A stretch of DNA of 64,000 bases from Brienomyrus brachyistius (GCF_023856365.1 NC_064542.1:15290863-15354862), one strand, 5' to 3'; counted from the first letter of the stretch, positions 23,500 to 36,144 are shown. The notes: generated by a model from the sequence alone, not told the origin. Program-made: numbers and translations.

Positions 23500-24060
23500 G
23501 TGCGGTGCGTCGATAGGGAAGTCCGGGGAGGGCAGCGTATCTTACGGGACTCGGAGACCCCAGCGGCGATAAGAGGGAAGCAAATTTCATGACGTGGTTG
23601 CCAACATGGCGCTCTGCAGCTAGGCTGAGTTAGATTTGCCTTTTTTTACATGTCTTCCGGTGCAGTCGTCGCCATTTCCATTATCCAAGCAGCCCAGCGT
23701 CTCCCACCCCTCCGCCGCTCCCCATCCCTGGCCGCCAGGCAGGCCTGTGAAATCGCTATTCTCCCCGGCGCCTTTTGTCTCGCGGGCGCGGGTACTGCGA
23801 TACGTTTATGTTTCGCTTTTGTTCGCATGGCGCGCGGATTAATCCGCGGGCCGTGGGCCGCAAGCCGGCAGACGCCGCCGCCGACGAGCCCCCAGATCCT
23901 CCCGGATCGCTCACTCTGCCTGCCGCGATTAGCCGTAGCAGTCGGGCGCGGTGGGGGTGTGGGGGGGGGTGGATGTGCAAGAGGTATCCTTTCTGCTCAA
24001 AGGCACGTCCCTCTAATTCAGGCCAGGTATTGTACAGGGAGCTTTCTGATCAGCAATTCG
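23500..24060. other. CpG-rich block, possible intragenic CpG island
   Basis: Dense CpG without tandem repeats (GTGCGGTGCGTCGATAGG, GACGCCGCCGCCGACGAGCC, GTCGGGCGCGG). AACATGGCGC at about 23603 is a YY1-type site found in many CpG-island promoters. No initiator or open frame of clear coding character is seen, so promoter status is speculative. Confidence 0.35.
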
Positions 24061-24899
24061 AAAGGGGATTAGGCTGGGAGGAGGAAGCTTCCGGATAAAC
24101 CCCTCCGTGGCGTATCTGTACTGCAGGAGGAAGGGGAGAGCGAAAGATAAACACAGCGGGTCTTAGGCGTGATTTAATGTCCAAAAAAAAAAAATCACGT
24201 TACCGAAAAGCTATTCGGAAGCATTTTTTTCCTCCACAAACTTGCGTTGGATCCTTGACTACAGTACATGGGGTGGGAGTGAGTCGGGTGACTCCGTTAA
24301 ACACCTTTTGCTGTGGCTCAAACCCACCGTTTGCTGTTTTTGACACCGGTTCCCTAATTAATTTCTCGGCCCGCTTTCAGCGGCCTCTGCCAGGGACAGG
24401 TTGTTAAAAATCCGATTCCTCGGCTCGCCAAAAACGCACCGGGGAAAAAGAAAAAAACACAATCCAAGCACCCAGATATGCCGGGAGAACTCAGAACGGT
24501 CCAAATGGTCCCCGGAAACCTGGCGACATGTTTACCCCCATCAGAATCGACACGTTCCGCCTCGGAATGCTGAGTAAGTGGGGAGCAGCTCAATCGGTTG
24601 GATCGAGTTGAGTCCGGTCCGAAATCCCAGGGGCTGTGGTCTCACGGCTTTCCGGAAATGTTTTAATTACCTCTCGATTCACACCTGAAACACCAGGCCA
24701 TCCAAGCATCTGACTCAATAAACAAATTAAGGGTGGGGGGGGGGGTGAAACCAGCAATCCCCACAGCTCTTGAGAGTAGAAGATACTGAATTACTAAGTG
24801 TATGTGGGGATCCCAGTGGAAGACTCTCTCTGCTGCCTGATCCCGACGGATATGAGGGCACAGCCCAGCAAGTAAGGGTCCCTGCTAATGAGAGCAGGT

Positions 24900-25080
24900 A
24901 GTGCAGTGCTGGTAATGATCTTACCTTGTTTGCGGGCTCTAATCTATTTGCTTTTGAGTTATTCTGATGTCGAGGCATGTTCCCTCCATTGACAGCATCA
25001 TCAATCATCTTCATATTCTGTTTTGAATATTCCTCCTTTGGCTCTAATTGCTTCAGCGTGTGGCCGGGCTTTTCCATTGA
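24900..25080. promoter_or_regulatory. Candidate HOX-PBX-MEIS regulatory element
   Basis: Unique AT-rich text contains TTGACAGC (MEIS/PREP core TGACAG, 24990-24995) four bases from ATCAATCA (25000-25007), the reverse complement of the PBX-HOX bipartite site TGATTGAT. This composite is known from hindbrain HOX-responsive enhancers. The motifs are seen directly; enhancer function is inferred. Confidence 0.4.
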
Positions 25081-25448
25081 GCACCACCGCCCACCGCATC
25101 CACGTCACTCCTGCCCCTCTCCTGTGACCTCATCCAGCCCCCATGGCTGCCATCACCCCTCCCTGCATGTGAAAATAGCGCCTTCAACCTGCAGGCACAC
25201 TACAGGCTGATTCTTTTGCCCGCCCCACCCCCACCTGAAGATGGCTATATTTTAAGGTCCACAAAATGCCCGACTTATGTGTCACTCTAGTGTTTTGCTT
25301 TGCGATAAATCTACCAGTCTTCTTCCAGATGGATAAAAGCCGAAGGCGCGGGGAACATGTCATTCCATGGCTGCGGTTGAACCGATTCCAGCAAGGGCAT
25401 CCCAATCTGGGCTATGGCAGTCCTCTTGCCCAAATCGATGTGTCCCAT

Positions 25449-25462
25449 GTGACCATGGCAAC
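25449..25462. promoter_or_regulatory. RFX X-box motif
   Basis: GTGACCATGGCAAC fits the RFX consensus GTNRCC-NN-RGYAAC at every position. RFX factors act in ciliated cells and neurons. Occupancy is unknown. Confidence 0.45.
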
Positions 25463-26900
25463 CTGGGTGCATTGGGTCGGAGGACATACCCACAGGCCTG
25501 TGTGGAAAATCCCCTGCTGTCCACATAGCACCCCCTACTGTTTGGGCAGGAGAGATACAGCAGGATCCAGCCCTACATGCATTTTTGTTTATGTTGTTAC
25601 TTGATATTTAAAAATAATAACTCATATACTATACTATAACTCAATAATAACTCGGAATCCCAGGAAAGGGAGAGAGAGGCGCGAGGGTCCATTTGATCTG
25701 CTGGCCCTTTAACAGGATGCAGAATAACCGTTTTCATTAACTCTGGAGCCAAATCAACGGGAACAAAGTTCAGGAAAACGTCTAGTGCTAACAAGATCGG
25801 AACCAGGTGTTACGAAGGGGGTGCCGGTGTAGCGTTTCTGCGTGAGACGCCGTATGCCCTGACAGCTCTTAGCAGGGAGAGGAGGCTCCGGCACTGAGAG
25901 GCCTCACTGCTGCTCGTGACACGGAGCCCCCGCTAACCAAATTTTACACAAAGCCGGGGCGAATTTTCTGCCGCGCCGTGGCGGGTCGGCGAGACCGGTG
26001 TGTTGGACGATTAGTGCCAGGAGTGAAGCTGACGCCTGGAATTGGACCTGATCCGTCCACGTGTCCCAGCCGCCTAATCAAGGCCCACGTCTGTATCACA
26101 GTCCCTGCTCCTGGGCCCTGGCTGTGATGGCCATGTCATCACCAGTGCGGGGGCTGCAGAGCCCCCAAACCAAACTGTCATTTCTAAATCCAGACCCAGA
26201 AAGCTAGCCTGGGAATATTTTCAGCAGTATGGGAAACTTCTAGAACACGTCGTGCTCCCAGCATCAAAATAACCATAGCTGGGGTCTCAGGGGGCGCTGA
26301 TCGTACACCACGTACATGCCTGGCCGGGCTCAGTCCTCCTTTAGCGCCCGTGTTTAATGCAGCGAGGGTAAACGTTTAGCACCAGCAAGCTTGCCAACCG
26401 CATCGCCCGTATCTTTAGCTAACCAGCAAGCAGCCGAGTCTGAGCGACCTTTCAGCCAACCGTATCTTTGTACATTCTTAAGGCATCGCGGCGAGGCTGA
26501 TGTCAATCTAACCTTCTTTTAGGGATTATCAAAGCTTCCCGTTCCATTAGATATAAGCCTCTGTCTAATACTGTCTCTCTCAAGGAGATAAATAAACAGG
26601 CTACAAAGGGAACATTTTACAGCAAACGGGTCCTAAATGTCCAAAGGAAATTCAGCACTTCACCGTTAAATACAGGTATGGAAGTGGTCCTCTCACTGGT
26701 GTCACTCATAGGTCTCTGCAGCACAGACCAACGTACATGGGAGATGTGTAATTGCCATGTTACGCATAGAGCCCCAGGTGAGCTGGCCAGTAACGCCCAC
26801 AGGCCCCTGTGCAGTGATGTGATTGGCCGCAGCGTAACCCTGCTGATCTCTGCCCCGCCTCTGCTGGGACTCCCCGCCTTCTCATCGGCTCCTGGGGTCC
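25463..26900. other. Ordinary intron
   Basis: No gene or mobile element is recognised. There is a CTCF-like core near 26290 (CAGGGGGCGCTG), and related words CCAGCAAG/CCGTATCTTT occur twice at 26380-26470. Confidence 0.4.
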
Positions 26901-26911
26901 TTGATGAAAGA

Positions 26912-26948
26912 TGATTGATTGGCCTTGCAGTGCCAGGGTTTGATTGAT
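26912..26948. promoter_or_regulatory. Paired PBX-HOX-type sites
   Basis: TGATTGAT occurs at 26912-26919 and again at 26941-26948, same orientation, 29 bp apart. It is a perfect match to the bipartite PBX-HOX consensus. Confidence 0.35.
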
Positions 26949-27240
26949 TGAGCTCTTTTTTTTCCTTTTTTGCGCTCTCCATCCTCTACCCACACGGAGA
27001 AGTAAAAACCCAGAGGACTCCATTTTACATTTCTCCCTCCTCTACCATACTTTATCTCCCCATCTAATGACATTCGTATTTGTGTGCTACACCCCCACAG
27101 CCGCCTACCCACATCTCCTGCCCCCAGCTCTCCCCACCTTCACAGTCTCATGGCTTACTGAGCGGGGCCTGCACCTTCCTCATAACTTGCCTAGCCAGAC
27201 CCACGTCTCAAGGACCGGTCCCAGGATTAATGTGTGTCGC

Positions 27241-27425
27241 TAGGGGCTAGTGAAGGCTAGCAGAGCAAGTGGGGCTAGAAACGGCTTGCAGCAGTTAGGA
27301 GCAGCTAGTGGGGCTAGCAGCTGGCTAGCTGAGGGTAACAGCAGCTAGCAGGGGTTAGTGGCGGCTAATGGCAGCTAGCAAGGGCTACTGGGGGTTAGCA
27401 GGGGGTATCAGGGGATGGTGGGGGA
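27241..27425. repeat. Degenerate GGCTAGCAG array
   Basis: About fifteen imperfect units of GGCTAGCAG/GGTTAGTGG/GGCTAATGG, with GCTAGC and TAGC spaced roughly 9-18 bp. A short related patch recurs at 27680-27725. Confidence 0.8.
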
Positions 27426-28387
27426 TACAGCATCATCAACCCTGGTCAGCTGGTCTGAGATTTTCAATTTGAGACAAGTATGCACTCGCATTTGCATGTA
27501 TGCAAGACTTTTAATACCGTGTAAATGGTCTGTAGGGTTTGCAAACTACCCCAGGGCTTTTGTTGTAGCTAATTCTATGTTTATAATGGAATAACATACA
27601 TTTCCCGTAAGATCTCTTACTTGAGCGTGAAAGCCAGAAAGCGTGAGTGTCACGCCAGATACGACCACCTGATACTGGGGGTTAGCAATGACTAGCAGGA
27701 GCTAACGATAGCTAGCAGCGGGCAGAGGCCAATTCACCGCCCCAATACTGATGCAGAGGTGTCTGACTTGCAGAAAGGCCTTCCAGAGACCTTATGGATT
27801 TGCGCTACAAAGTGCTGGCTGACATCATGACCCGCCGTGAGTCAGTCTGATGCCAGGAGGCAGTGTTTTCTGTTTTCTTCAATCCATCTTTCCCTACTTT
27901 TAAAAATTCTTTCTCGTTTACTGTATAGACTGATAAACATACATATGCATTCTCACTTCAAAGGGCTCCTGTATCGTTTATTTAAATATTTTACATTTTG
28001 AAGAAAAACAGCGAATTATTATTTGTATATAAAAAGGATTCTTACCCTTCATCTGGGAAAACATCACGGCAGAGGCGGGTGGGGGGGGGTAGATAAAGTT
28101 GAACAGAGATTCTCTACATGAAAGCTGTGTGATTTTAATAGCAATTTAGATTTAAGTGATTTTCATGAAAGGTGTGTGTCCTATGAAATTTTGTTTTAAT
28201 TCAGGAAAATTACATGAACAACTAGAAAAATAGTGAATAAATGTGAAGATATAAGAATTATATGTAAACATTTGCAGAAAAATATGTAAAATCTTTAAAA
28301 TTAAACTAAATGATTATATAGCATATTTCTGCCAGAGTACAGTAGAGAGATTTTTTGATGAAATCGTGTCCTGATAGACATTTAGAA

Positions 28388-28435
28388 GATGGATGGATGG
28401 AAGGATGGATGGATGGAAGGATGGATGGATGGATC
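28388..28435. repeat. (GGAT)n with GGAA interruptions
   Basis: Twelve tetranucleotides, GATG/GAAG mixed. It resembles a freed SINE tail. Confidence 0.9.
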
Positions 28436-28959
28436 ATGAAATTAGCTTGTAAACTGGGCATTTGTTACTTTCTGGAGAAAATCCTTTTTTCTACAGTAAA
28501 CAAATGCCATTCACATTTCAGAGACCAGAGGTCAGAACGTACTGCACCGTTCAGTAAATTGTCATCCAGGCACCCAAAAGCCCGCTGGACCCTCACCCCG
28601 GCCATGACACACTCGAGCTGGGCATATGCTTCCCTGTGGATAGACGAGCTCAGGAATGCAGTGACAGCCAGGCTGCACCTCAGCTTGATCAGCGGCCGGG
28701 GGAGGGAGGGGGACAGGAAGCTGGCTGTCATTTTCCTGTCACTTTCAAACAGACATGCAGAGAGGAGCCTCAGCGAGGGATTCCCCAGCATGGGCCCTCC
28801 ATGCGTCAGGCGTTAGGACAGTTCCCCTCTGAGCCACCAAGCATCCTGCCCTGAAAAGCTTATACTCCGCTCGCGGACCCTTTATGTCCACAGCAGGCCA
28901 CCGTCCCTGGCAGGATCTTTTTTTCCTTGTCACTCTGTGGCCCAGCTACCTCTCCCTGC

Positions 28960-28987
28960 TGTGTGTGTGTGTGTGTGTGTGTGTGTG
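28960..28987. repeat. (GT)14 microsatellite
   Basis: Uninterrupted GT dinucleotides. Confidence 0.95.
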
Positions 28988-29744
28988 GGATGTCCCCTGC
29001 CCCCTTCCACAATTCCAACCACGCATATGGCTTCCGGTAGTGCGGAGGGGCCTGGCTTATAAATCTAAATTAACCACACCGATTCTGCGTCGCGGTGTGT
29101 CTCCCATCATCCTCCGTGCCCCGCCTCTCCCACCCCCTTGCACACGTTGGCCAGCGAGACATTAAGCAGTCTGGGAGTGGGTAGGGGCAGGGGGAGGGGG
29201 GGGTGAGGGCACATGGGTGCACGTGTGAAAGGCTGACAGTGATGCATTCTGGTAAGGACAGGTTTGAGTACCTTTTGCATTGGGGGAGGGAGAGTGAGCA
29301 GTAGCCCCAGACCTGGTGGACATCATCACACAAAAAAGGTTTGGTCATAGTATAAATGCCCCCCAACAGACAGAGAATCACCACTAACACTGGACAGGAA
29401 ACGTAATTCCATAATTCCATCAAAGGATGCCTTGTTGGCATTAAGGGTGGCCTCATATATAGAAAAATAATTTAATTTGCCCTATGACATCACAGCAAGG
29501 CCCTGGGTTTAGCAGGGGGGGGGGACTGATGTCCATGTGAGCGTCATGCCTGAGCCACTGAATTCCTGCTCCAGGAGATGAGAGGCACCATGGAAATAGT
29601 CGGGGGGCAAGGTGGCCAACTCCCTCATTTACAGGCTGATTCGTAATGGCACCTCCCAGCCCCCGCCCCACAGGTTTATGGAAGGAGGCGGGAAAACGCA
29701 TGACCCCCCTGGCAGGTGATGCTCACTTCACCGGGCCATCGTCT

Positions 29745-29940
29745 GAAATTGCCGAGCGGCCACCCGGGACCTTCCAGTAACAGACAGGAAATCATTAGCC
29801 GCTTAGCCGCCAATCGGCCCGCAATCTGAATCTTTCACATGCGACTTAATTAATTAGAAGCGGCGTGTAAAGCGCTAGATTCTCACCGGAGTGCCGTATT
29901 AGAGCAAAGTGACTGCTAGCTGGAGTTTAGCTAGATTAAT
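29745..29940. other. Unique block with homeodomain motifs
   Basis: ATCATTAGCCGCTTAGCCGCC, GACTTAATTAATTAGAAG and TAGATTAATGC fall within 150 bp and no repeats are present. Candidate conserved element. Confidence 0.3.
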
Positions 29941-31649
29941 GCTTAGCCCTCAAAACATCATACGCAGCCCCCACAACAACCACCCCTCCTGCTCTTTCCT
30001 GTACTCCGAAGCTGATTCCCAGCCATGGTTCCCTCCCAGCAGTGGTGACACCAACTGGTCCATGACAGAGTCTACATATGACCCATCTCAAAACAGGCTG
30101 CATGATGTCACACGGTCAGGCCTTTCGAACCTAAGGTGAGGGTCCCTGGCCTCGTGAGCCCCCTCGTTCAAAAGCTCGATCCTCCAGCACCATAAATAAA
30201 TATATGTGTAATCCAGACTGCTCATACTGCGAGTTTAGTGCGAGCAGCGCTGTGCGGATTCCTTTGGCCCCGCCCCCACGCTGCTCTACCCGGTAACCTG
30301 CATGCCGCAGAAGCCCAGTGTCTCAGCTCCTCTCTGGGGACTTCCCTGATAACGCCCCAACATCAATTTTATCCGCTGATTAGTATTCAGCTCAGATCGT
30401 TGGACAGAAACCAATGCAACAACCAAGAGGTAGTTTAAATCACATAACTCATATATCAATGACAGCCTTCTAAGTACTGGATAGATTACAGAAAGTTTGC
30501 TTTATTTAAAAACAGATTAAGCAGTTTTCCCTACATAAGGCTGAAAGTGTGAGGAACCTTGCTTTGTATTGTTTAGTTTGCATTTTTTCTCTCATTTTAT
30601 TGGCATCCCTCGTGCAAGCTCACAAGTGCCTCGGTGTGTGTGCGCGTGCGCTGGTGCGTGTGTGTGGATGCTGACCGTTTATAACATGCTGCATTTTTGT
30701 TCCATTTATTTTGCTTCATATATATGTAATTTGTACAATATTTTTGGGCAACGGCATTTTACATGTTGACCTGCTGTGCGTTTATGGTTGCCCTCTGTAT
30801 TTACATGTTACTTCACCCGTTTTACGAGAATGTTGTGGGCTTTTATTTTGTGCAAATTTGTGTTTCTCACACGTATAAAGTGACCCAGGAGCTGCACTGT
30901 ACCCAAACTGCATCAGCACAGTGATTTCAGGGCGTGATGCTGGATCTACAGTAGGTGCTGATTCTGGGCTGTTCAGTCAGAAACCAAGGACTGGGGGTGG
31001 GGGGTTGAACCAACGCCTGTCAGAAGGCAACATACAAAGACCTGACAGGCCTGGATACTGTATGAAAGTTAAACCCGACTTCAAAGCAGGTCGCAGCGCC
31101 TCCCTCAGATATCCTAACACACAAAAACGTAAACACTTATACAGCCGGAAGAATGTTCATTAGCAGTCATATTCTTCTATTCTAATACCGTTCCCAGGGG
31201 TTGAAAACGCCATTACCTCTCCCCAACTCTCATGACTGAGCTCAGCTGTGTCTCAATAAAGGACAACAAGTTGACTGAATAATCTTTTACTGCTATTCTT
31301 TTCAATAACACCTGACTGAATAATGACTAACTCACTTCAAAAGAGTAGCAAACAGTAAATAAACCACCTAAAGACTGAAACCTGTAATTAAATCGAATGA
31401 ACGCTTTTAGATTTCTCGCGTGACAAAAAATGAATTAAGCTGCAAATCATTAATGGTTAAAAGAAGGCGGTACATACTCACACATATGTACAGAATATCA
31501 TGGCAATACCACTTTGTTAAGTACGTAAACGCCCGCGTTATTTTTTTAAAAGTTACATAAAGTTTACTTGTTGAATATAAATTATTCTTTCTTATTTAAG
31601 AAAATATCCTGCATTTACTAATCTTAAAAGTGTAAGAAGCACGTACATT

Positions 31650-31795
31650 CCCACTACACACACAAACGTGCGTACACACACACACACCAACCCGTAGACG
31701 AATGCGCACAGACATACACCAGCGCATAAACGAACGCGCACATGCATAGACACACACATGCCCGAACGCGCACACACACCTATACACACACTCTG
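31650..31795. repeat. Degenerate CA/CG alternating purine-pyrimidine array
   Basis: CACACAAACGTGCGTACACAC, GCGCACATGCATAGACAC and similar text: alternating purine-pyrimidine over about 145 bp with frequent CG and CA steps, a sequence type prone to Z-DNA. Confidence 0.8.
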
Positions 31796-32352
31796 TAGCA
31801 CTGCCAAGACGGGGATGGACAGGGCGGAAGGGTGTGGGGGAAAGCTTCCAAAGGGTATGGGGGGAGTGCGCGTGAATTAAGAAGGTGGATTTTCCTGTCA
31901 GAGAGACGGGAACGGGGATTAAGCTGTGATCTCACCGAGAAGAAGAGGAATTGTAATTTAACAAAAGAAGGCTGGGGGATGGGGGGGGCAAGGATGACGC
32001 TGCAAATGAATAAACAGATGAATAATAAGACGGGGAAATAGCACGCTAAAGTTTATCGGATAAATATGGAGAGATTGAAAGATTAAAACGGGGGAATGAA
32101 GGGGGCACATTAGGCGCGTATCCGACTAATAAAGGAGCCTCGGCGTAATGTGCCGCATGCACCCGCACGGATCCGGGCGCGGAAACCCGCCGAGGCGCTG
32201 GAGCGCTGCAGCATCCAGGAGCGATGCGGTGCGCCCCTGAGGGGCTGGGAAGGCGATTTTAAAACGAGTCTTGTTTGAGCACCCCCCCAATCCCCCCCCC
32301 CCTCACTGCACCCAGTTCCCCCGCTGTGTTGTTTTAATAGGGAAAATTAGCC

Positions 32353-32393
32353 AAGCAGAAAGGTGGATCCTGTTTGCTATGCTTGACCGTCTC
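32353..32393. repeat. Dispersed 38-bp word, copy 1
   Basis: AAGCAGAAAGGTGGATCCTG continues as TTTGCTATGCTTGACCGTCT. About 34 of 38 bases match 34794-34831. The family is not recognised. Confidence 0.6.
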
Positions 32394-33929
32394 TCCCCGA
32401 CAGAGCCACCCAGCCGGGCAAGCACGTCCTGCATCCTCCCTCGCTTCCACCCACGGGGCTTTGGCTCTAACCTCCAGCTGTTGTCCCAGCATACGCCCCC
32501 CCCCCACACACACACACCCCAACCACACACACACCCCTCCCATCTCCTCCGACAAACACTCCCTCTCTCTCCCTCCCCTCTGCTCCACCTGGAGGAGGCG
32601 ATTTTTCCCCCTCCCTCCCCCGAAATAAATTATTTATCGTACATTTTCAGAAGGTCTCTAAGACCATGCAGATTGCACCTTTAGAGGGCTTCCCAGCTTC
32701 TCCTCTCCTCTTCCTTGCACAGCTCGACACCCAGACTTTCATCTGGAGAAATCTCCTTTGCAAATGCGGACACTTGACAGACCAAAAGCTGGGGAGGGGG
32801 TTGAAGAGGAGCGTAACATTCCTGGAGGTCGTGATTTATTAAAAAACACGATTTCCTCGGTCCAGTGGCTGATTTAATGTTGCATTCACCTGCTGAGGAG
32901 AGGCAGACCCCTCGAATGTTTTTTTCGCCCGGTAACTGGCCAAGCCCCCCCCCCCCGCCCCAACTGACCGACCAACGATGGGTTTTCGAGGCACCCACAC
33001 CTAACGGGGTTCCAGCCACTAAGAGCGATTAGCGTGGCAGTGGCGAGCAGCTAACACAGGCAGGTGTGCGGACCGGACGCCCACGACGTCGCCTCAGAGG
33101 ACCCGCTGCCTGTCCTCCATTCAGCGGACACATAATTAGCACCCCCGCTCCCCCCGCCCTCCCGGATGGCCCTTCCATGCTTCCTGCCCCCGTGCCCACA
33201 TCAGGCCCTCCAAACCGGGCCCGTCCCAGGTGCCTCTCTGATCACTCTGGCACCTTCCCATGCATTTTGTGTGAATGTGTCTGTGTTACCCCCCCCCCCC
33301 CCATCCAGAGCCACCTGGTCAACAAATCTCCTTGAGGAGACAAAGCCCAAGACATCCCCACCGCAGTGCTATGAGCTACTGGTTATCTAGCTATCGCCCC
33401 TCTTCCCTGCAAACAAATATCTCTTAGTACTCGTGCTAGTAAACCAGTTTTAAAACTTTGAGGTCACTTCCTGCTGAATAACTAGTAGTAACTAGTTTTT
33501 TATCCATATCCAGTGCAGGGATTTTACACTGTCTGTGTCACAGTCTTCTTCCTGCAATCTGGGGCCCCGTCACTCACTGCCCCCATGCGCCAACCTCCCC
33601 CCCCCCCGCCCATCACAGCTGAAAAACACTAACAAAGGCAGCCTCAGACTGTCAGGCTGTGCCCCCCCCCCTCCGTTTCCCAGCACCCAGTACAAACGAC
33701 CTTCCCTCCAGCCACTTGCGTTTTTTTCCCCTAAAGGGACAATAAAGGCAAGTATCAGGAAATTGATTTCCAGCACCTGAATGGGAGCATGATTCTTATT
33801 TTATTTTATTTAGATTGTATATAAATATATAATTTTTTTGTTGTTGCCCTGAGTTGGTGCAGAGCGATGTCTGAATGGCACGGCTGAGAGACGTGCCAGC
33901 GAAGGAGGCGGGGGCTATGGGGTGAAGTC

Positions 33930-34400
33930 GGGGGGTGAGGGGCTCCTTTGTTCTGCTCGCCCTGGAGCCCGAGACAGCTGACATCTTCAGCAACCTCTGC
34001 TCCGGAGCGACCCCCCCCCCCCCCCCCATTCACAGACGGCACCTCCCGGTCCGCTCCCCCGAGGATGGGAGCAGGCGAGAGCGGTCGGACAGATCACCGG
34101 CTGCGGTACCCGCCGCAAGGCTCCCTGGCTTCCTACGTGGTCGGATCGGGGATTCGGTGGACCTGCTTGGAGTCCCAAACTCCAAGCTTCTGCCTTCTGT
34201 CTCAATTGCCGCATGACTGGGATGCTGCTGGGATACCTGGTACCCAGATGCTAATCAGCATGTGTGATTTCAGTCCCAGAGTCCCAAACAGTAAACTCTG
34301 ACGTGACAGCAAAGGCGGTACAAAGAGCTTCCCGCCAGACAGGCGGCGGGAAACGCCGCTCGCGGGATTCGTTGATCCCAATGTTACGAGTCCCTTAGGG
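33930..34400. other. CpG-rich block with inverted E2F-like hairpin
   Basis: CpG-dense text includes a C17 run (34011-34027). TTCCCGCC at 34329-34336 and its exact reverse complement GGCGGGAA at 34345-34352 flank an 8-nt loop. Each arm matches an E2F core. Possible intragenic CpG island. Confidence 0.4.
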
Positions 34401-34636
34401 ATGCAGAAGGACACTGTAATGAGTAATCAGACAGATGTACTAGTGTAGTAAAATAGGTGAGGGCATGAGCGGACTCCCCCAAACAACGATAAGCACAAAA
34501 ATAAAACTGTACAGGACTATGCATTACAGTGTAATATTGAGCTGATTAGAAAACCAAGGTGATAGAACATTCCAGAAGTATGTGGCTTATATCAACCCTC
34601 CATGTCTTCTCCATTAAAAAGTCACAGCGACCTATT

Positions 34637-34640
<4 letters not shown>

Positions 34641-34687
<47 letters not shown>
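34641..34687. repeat. (CA)n microsatellite
   Basis: About 23 uninterrupted AC/CA units. Confidence 0.97.
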
Positions 34688-34692
<5 letters not shown>

Positions 34693-34739
34693 CGTTAAGA
34701 TTCACTCCTAAATAAATATAGTTTCTGTAATGAGTTATA

Positions 34740-34831
34740 CCCTAACCCTGTACACATCGTGACCCTGTATAGGACAACTGGGTGGATGGATAAAGCAGAA
34801 AGGTGGATCTTGTCTGCTATGCTTGACAATC
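34740..34831 (+). mobile_element. SINE tail fragment fused to dispersed 38-bp word, copy 2
   Basis: CCCTGTATAGGACAACTGGG and TGGATGGAT are V-SINE 3' text. Directly after it, AAGCAGAAAGGTGGATCTTG begins the second copy of the word at 32353. A (TA)9 array follows at 34832-34849. Confidence 0.55.
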
Positions 34832-35496
34832 TATATATATATATATATAATTATATTAATTCATTCATGTTCCCGTTTGTCTTATGCCCATATATTAGAA
34901 AATCAGATACATCTTTCTGTAATTTGCTATATGTACCAAGGTGTCTGCAATGACACACAAACTTCCAAGACCATTTATGAGGAAACATATTTACATCTTT
35001 TTTATGGAGGTTATTATGAAATAATAATGGTTTGATGTGCAGGGTGGACGAAAGTGGCGCCCCCCCAAGGCTCTGGGAGGAAGCGCGCGGCTCTGAGTGT
35101 GGATGACACCCTCTCAGCCAGCGAGGGCAGCTTAGTCGGCGTCGGCTGACGCAGGACGAGGGGCGGCGGCACGACGTGCCAGTCCGCAAAACGCTTTCCC
35201 CCGCTTTCCTTGAAGACCTGGTGGGGGGGGCGGGCACCACCCGCGATGCCACATCTGGCTCTGGGTGGAAACAGAGAAGGAGCCCGCTGGAGCCCTGTCT
35301 CAATCCAGCCACGAGGTAAAGGGCTCCAGCAGGCGCAGCGAGTGGGGGGGGGCTGATCGGAATGTCGCGTTGGCTGGATGGCTCGTATTTGGATCACATT
35401 CCGTTTTTTTACCCCCTGCATCGAGTCTTTGTAAAATAATACGGCATATTTCTCATTCTGATAACTTACGTGGGTTTTTTTTTAGGTACATATTCA

Positions 35497-35795
35497 GCGG
35501 TGTGGGGGGTGGCTCAGTGGGTAGTGCTATTGTCTCACAGCTTTGGGGCTGGGGGTTTGAATGCATGTTTGTGGATTTGCATGTTCTCCCCTGTGTTGCA
35601 CTGCTCCCCCCCCCCCCCCCCCCAAAGTCCACAGAAACATAATTAGGCAAACTGGTGCCTCTAATTTATGTGTGTGTTTCTGTGTCTTGTGATGGTCTGG
35701 CAGCCCATCCAGCCCTGCACCCTGTGCATCCTGGGATAGGCTCCAGCCCCCCCCCCCCTAACCCTGCACTGGATAAACAGCATGGAAGATGGACA
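35497..35795 (+). mobile_element. V-SINE, diverged copy
   Basis: Head GGTGGCTCAGTGGGTAGTGC (A-box-like), B-box region GGGGTTTGAATGC, then TGTGGATTTGCATGTTCTCC. A C18 run (35606-35623) replaces part of the central domain. After that come AAAGTCCACAGAAACAT, CTTGTGATGGTCTGGCAGCC, ATCCTGGGATAGGCTCCAGC and a decayed ATGGAAGATGGACAG tail. Confidence 0.85.
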
Positions 35796-36144
35796 GATTA
35801 AGCAGTATTACTAATATGGTACTTTTACTAATGACTAACAACTTATTTGTGACAATGGCTGCCAGCGGGTTTCTGTGGAAGCTCTACAGTTACCCACACA
35901 CCTCATATAGCTCACAGATATGGGAGCAGCAGAATAACAGCCGCAGTACCGATGTCAGGGTTACCAAAGAACAGGGCCGGAAGCACAGTGGGATTTTGAC
36001 AGCTTTGCTTGAGGTTTAAATCTTTGTATGAAGCTGTCAGTGAAAATGCAAGCGATGCAGCACAAGGTCTCACACTGATTAGGGGGACGGTGTTTGAGAA
36101 CAGCAACCTTGGATATGCACCTCACTATAAAACGCTAATTTGAA

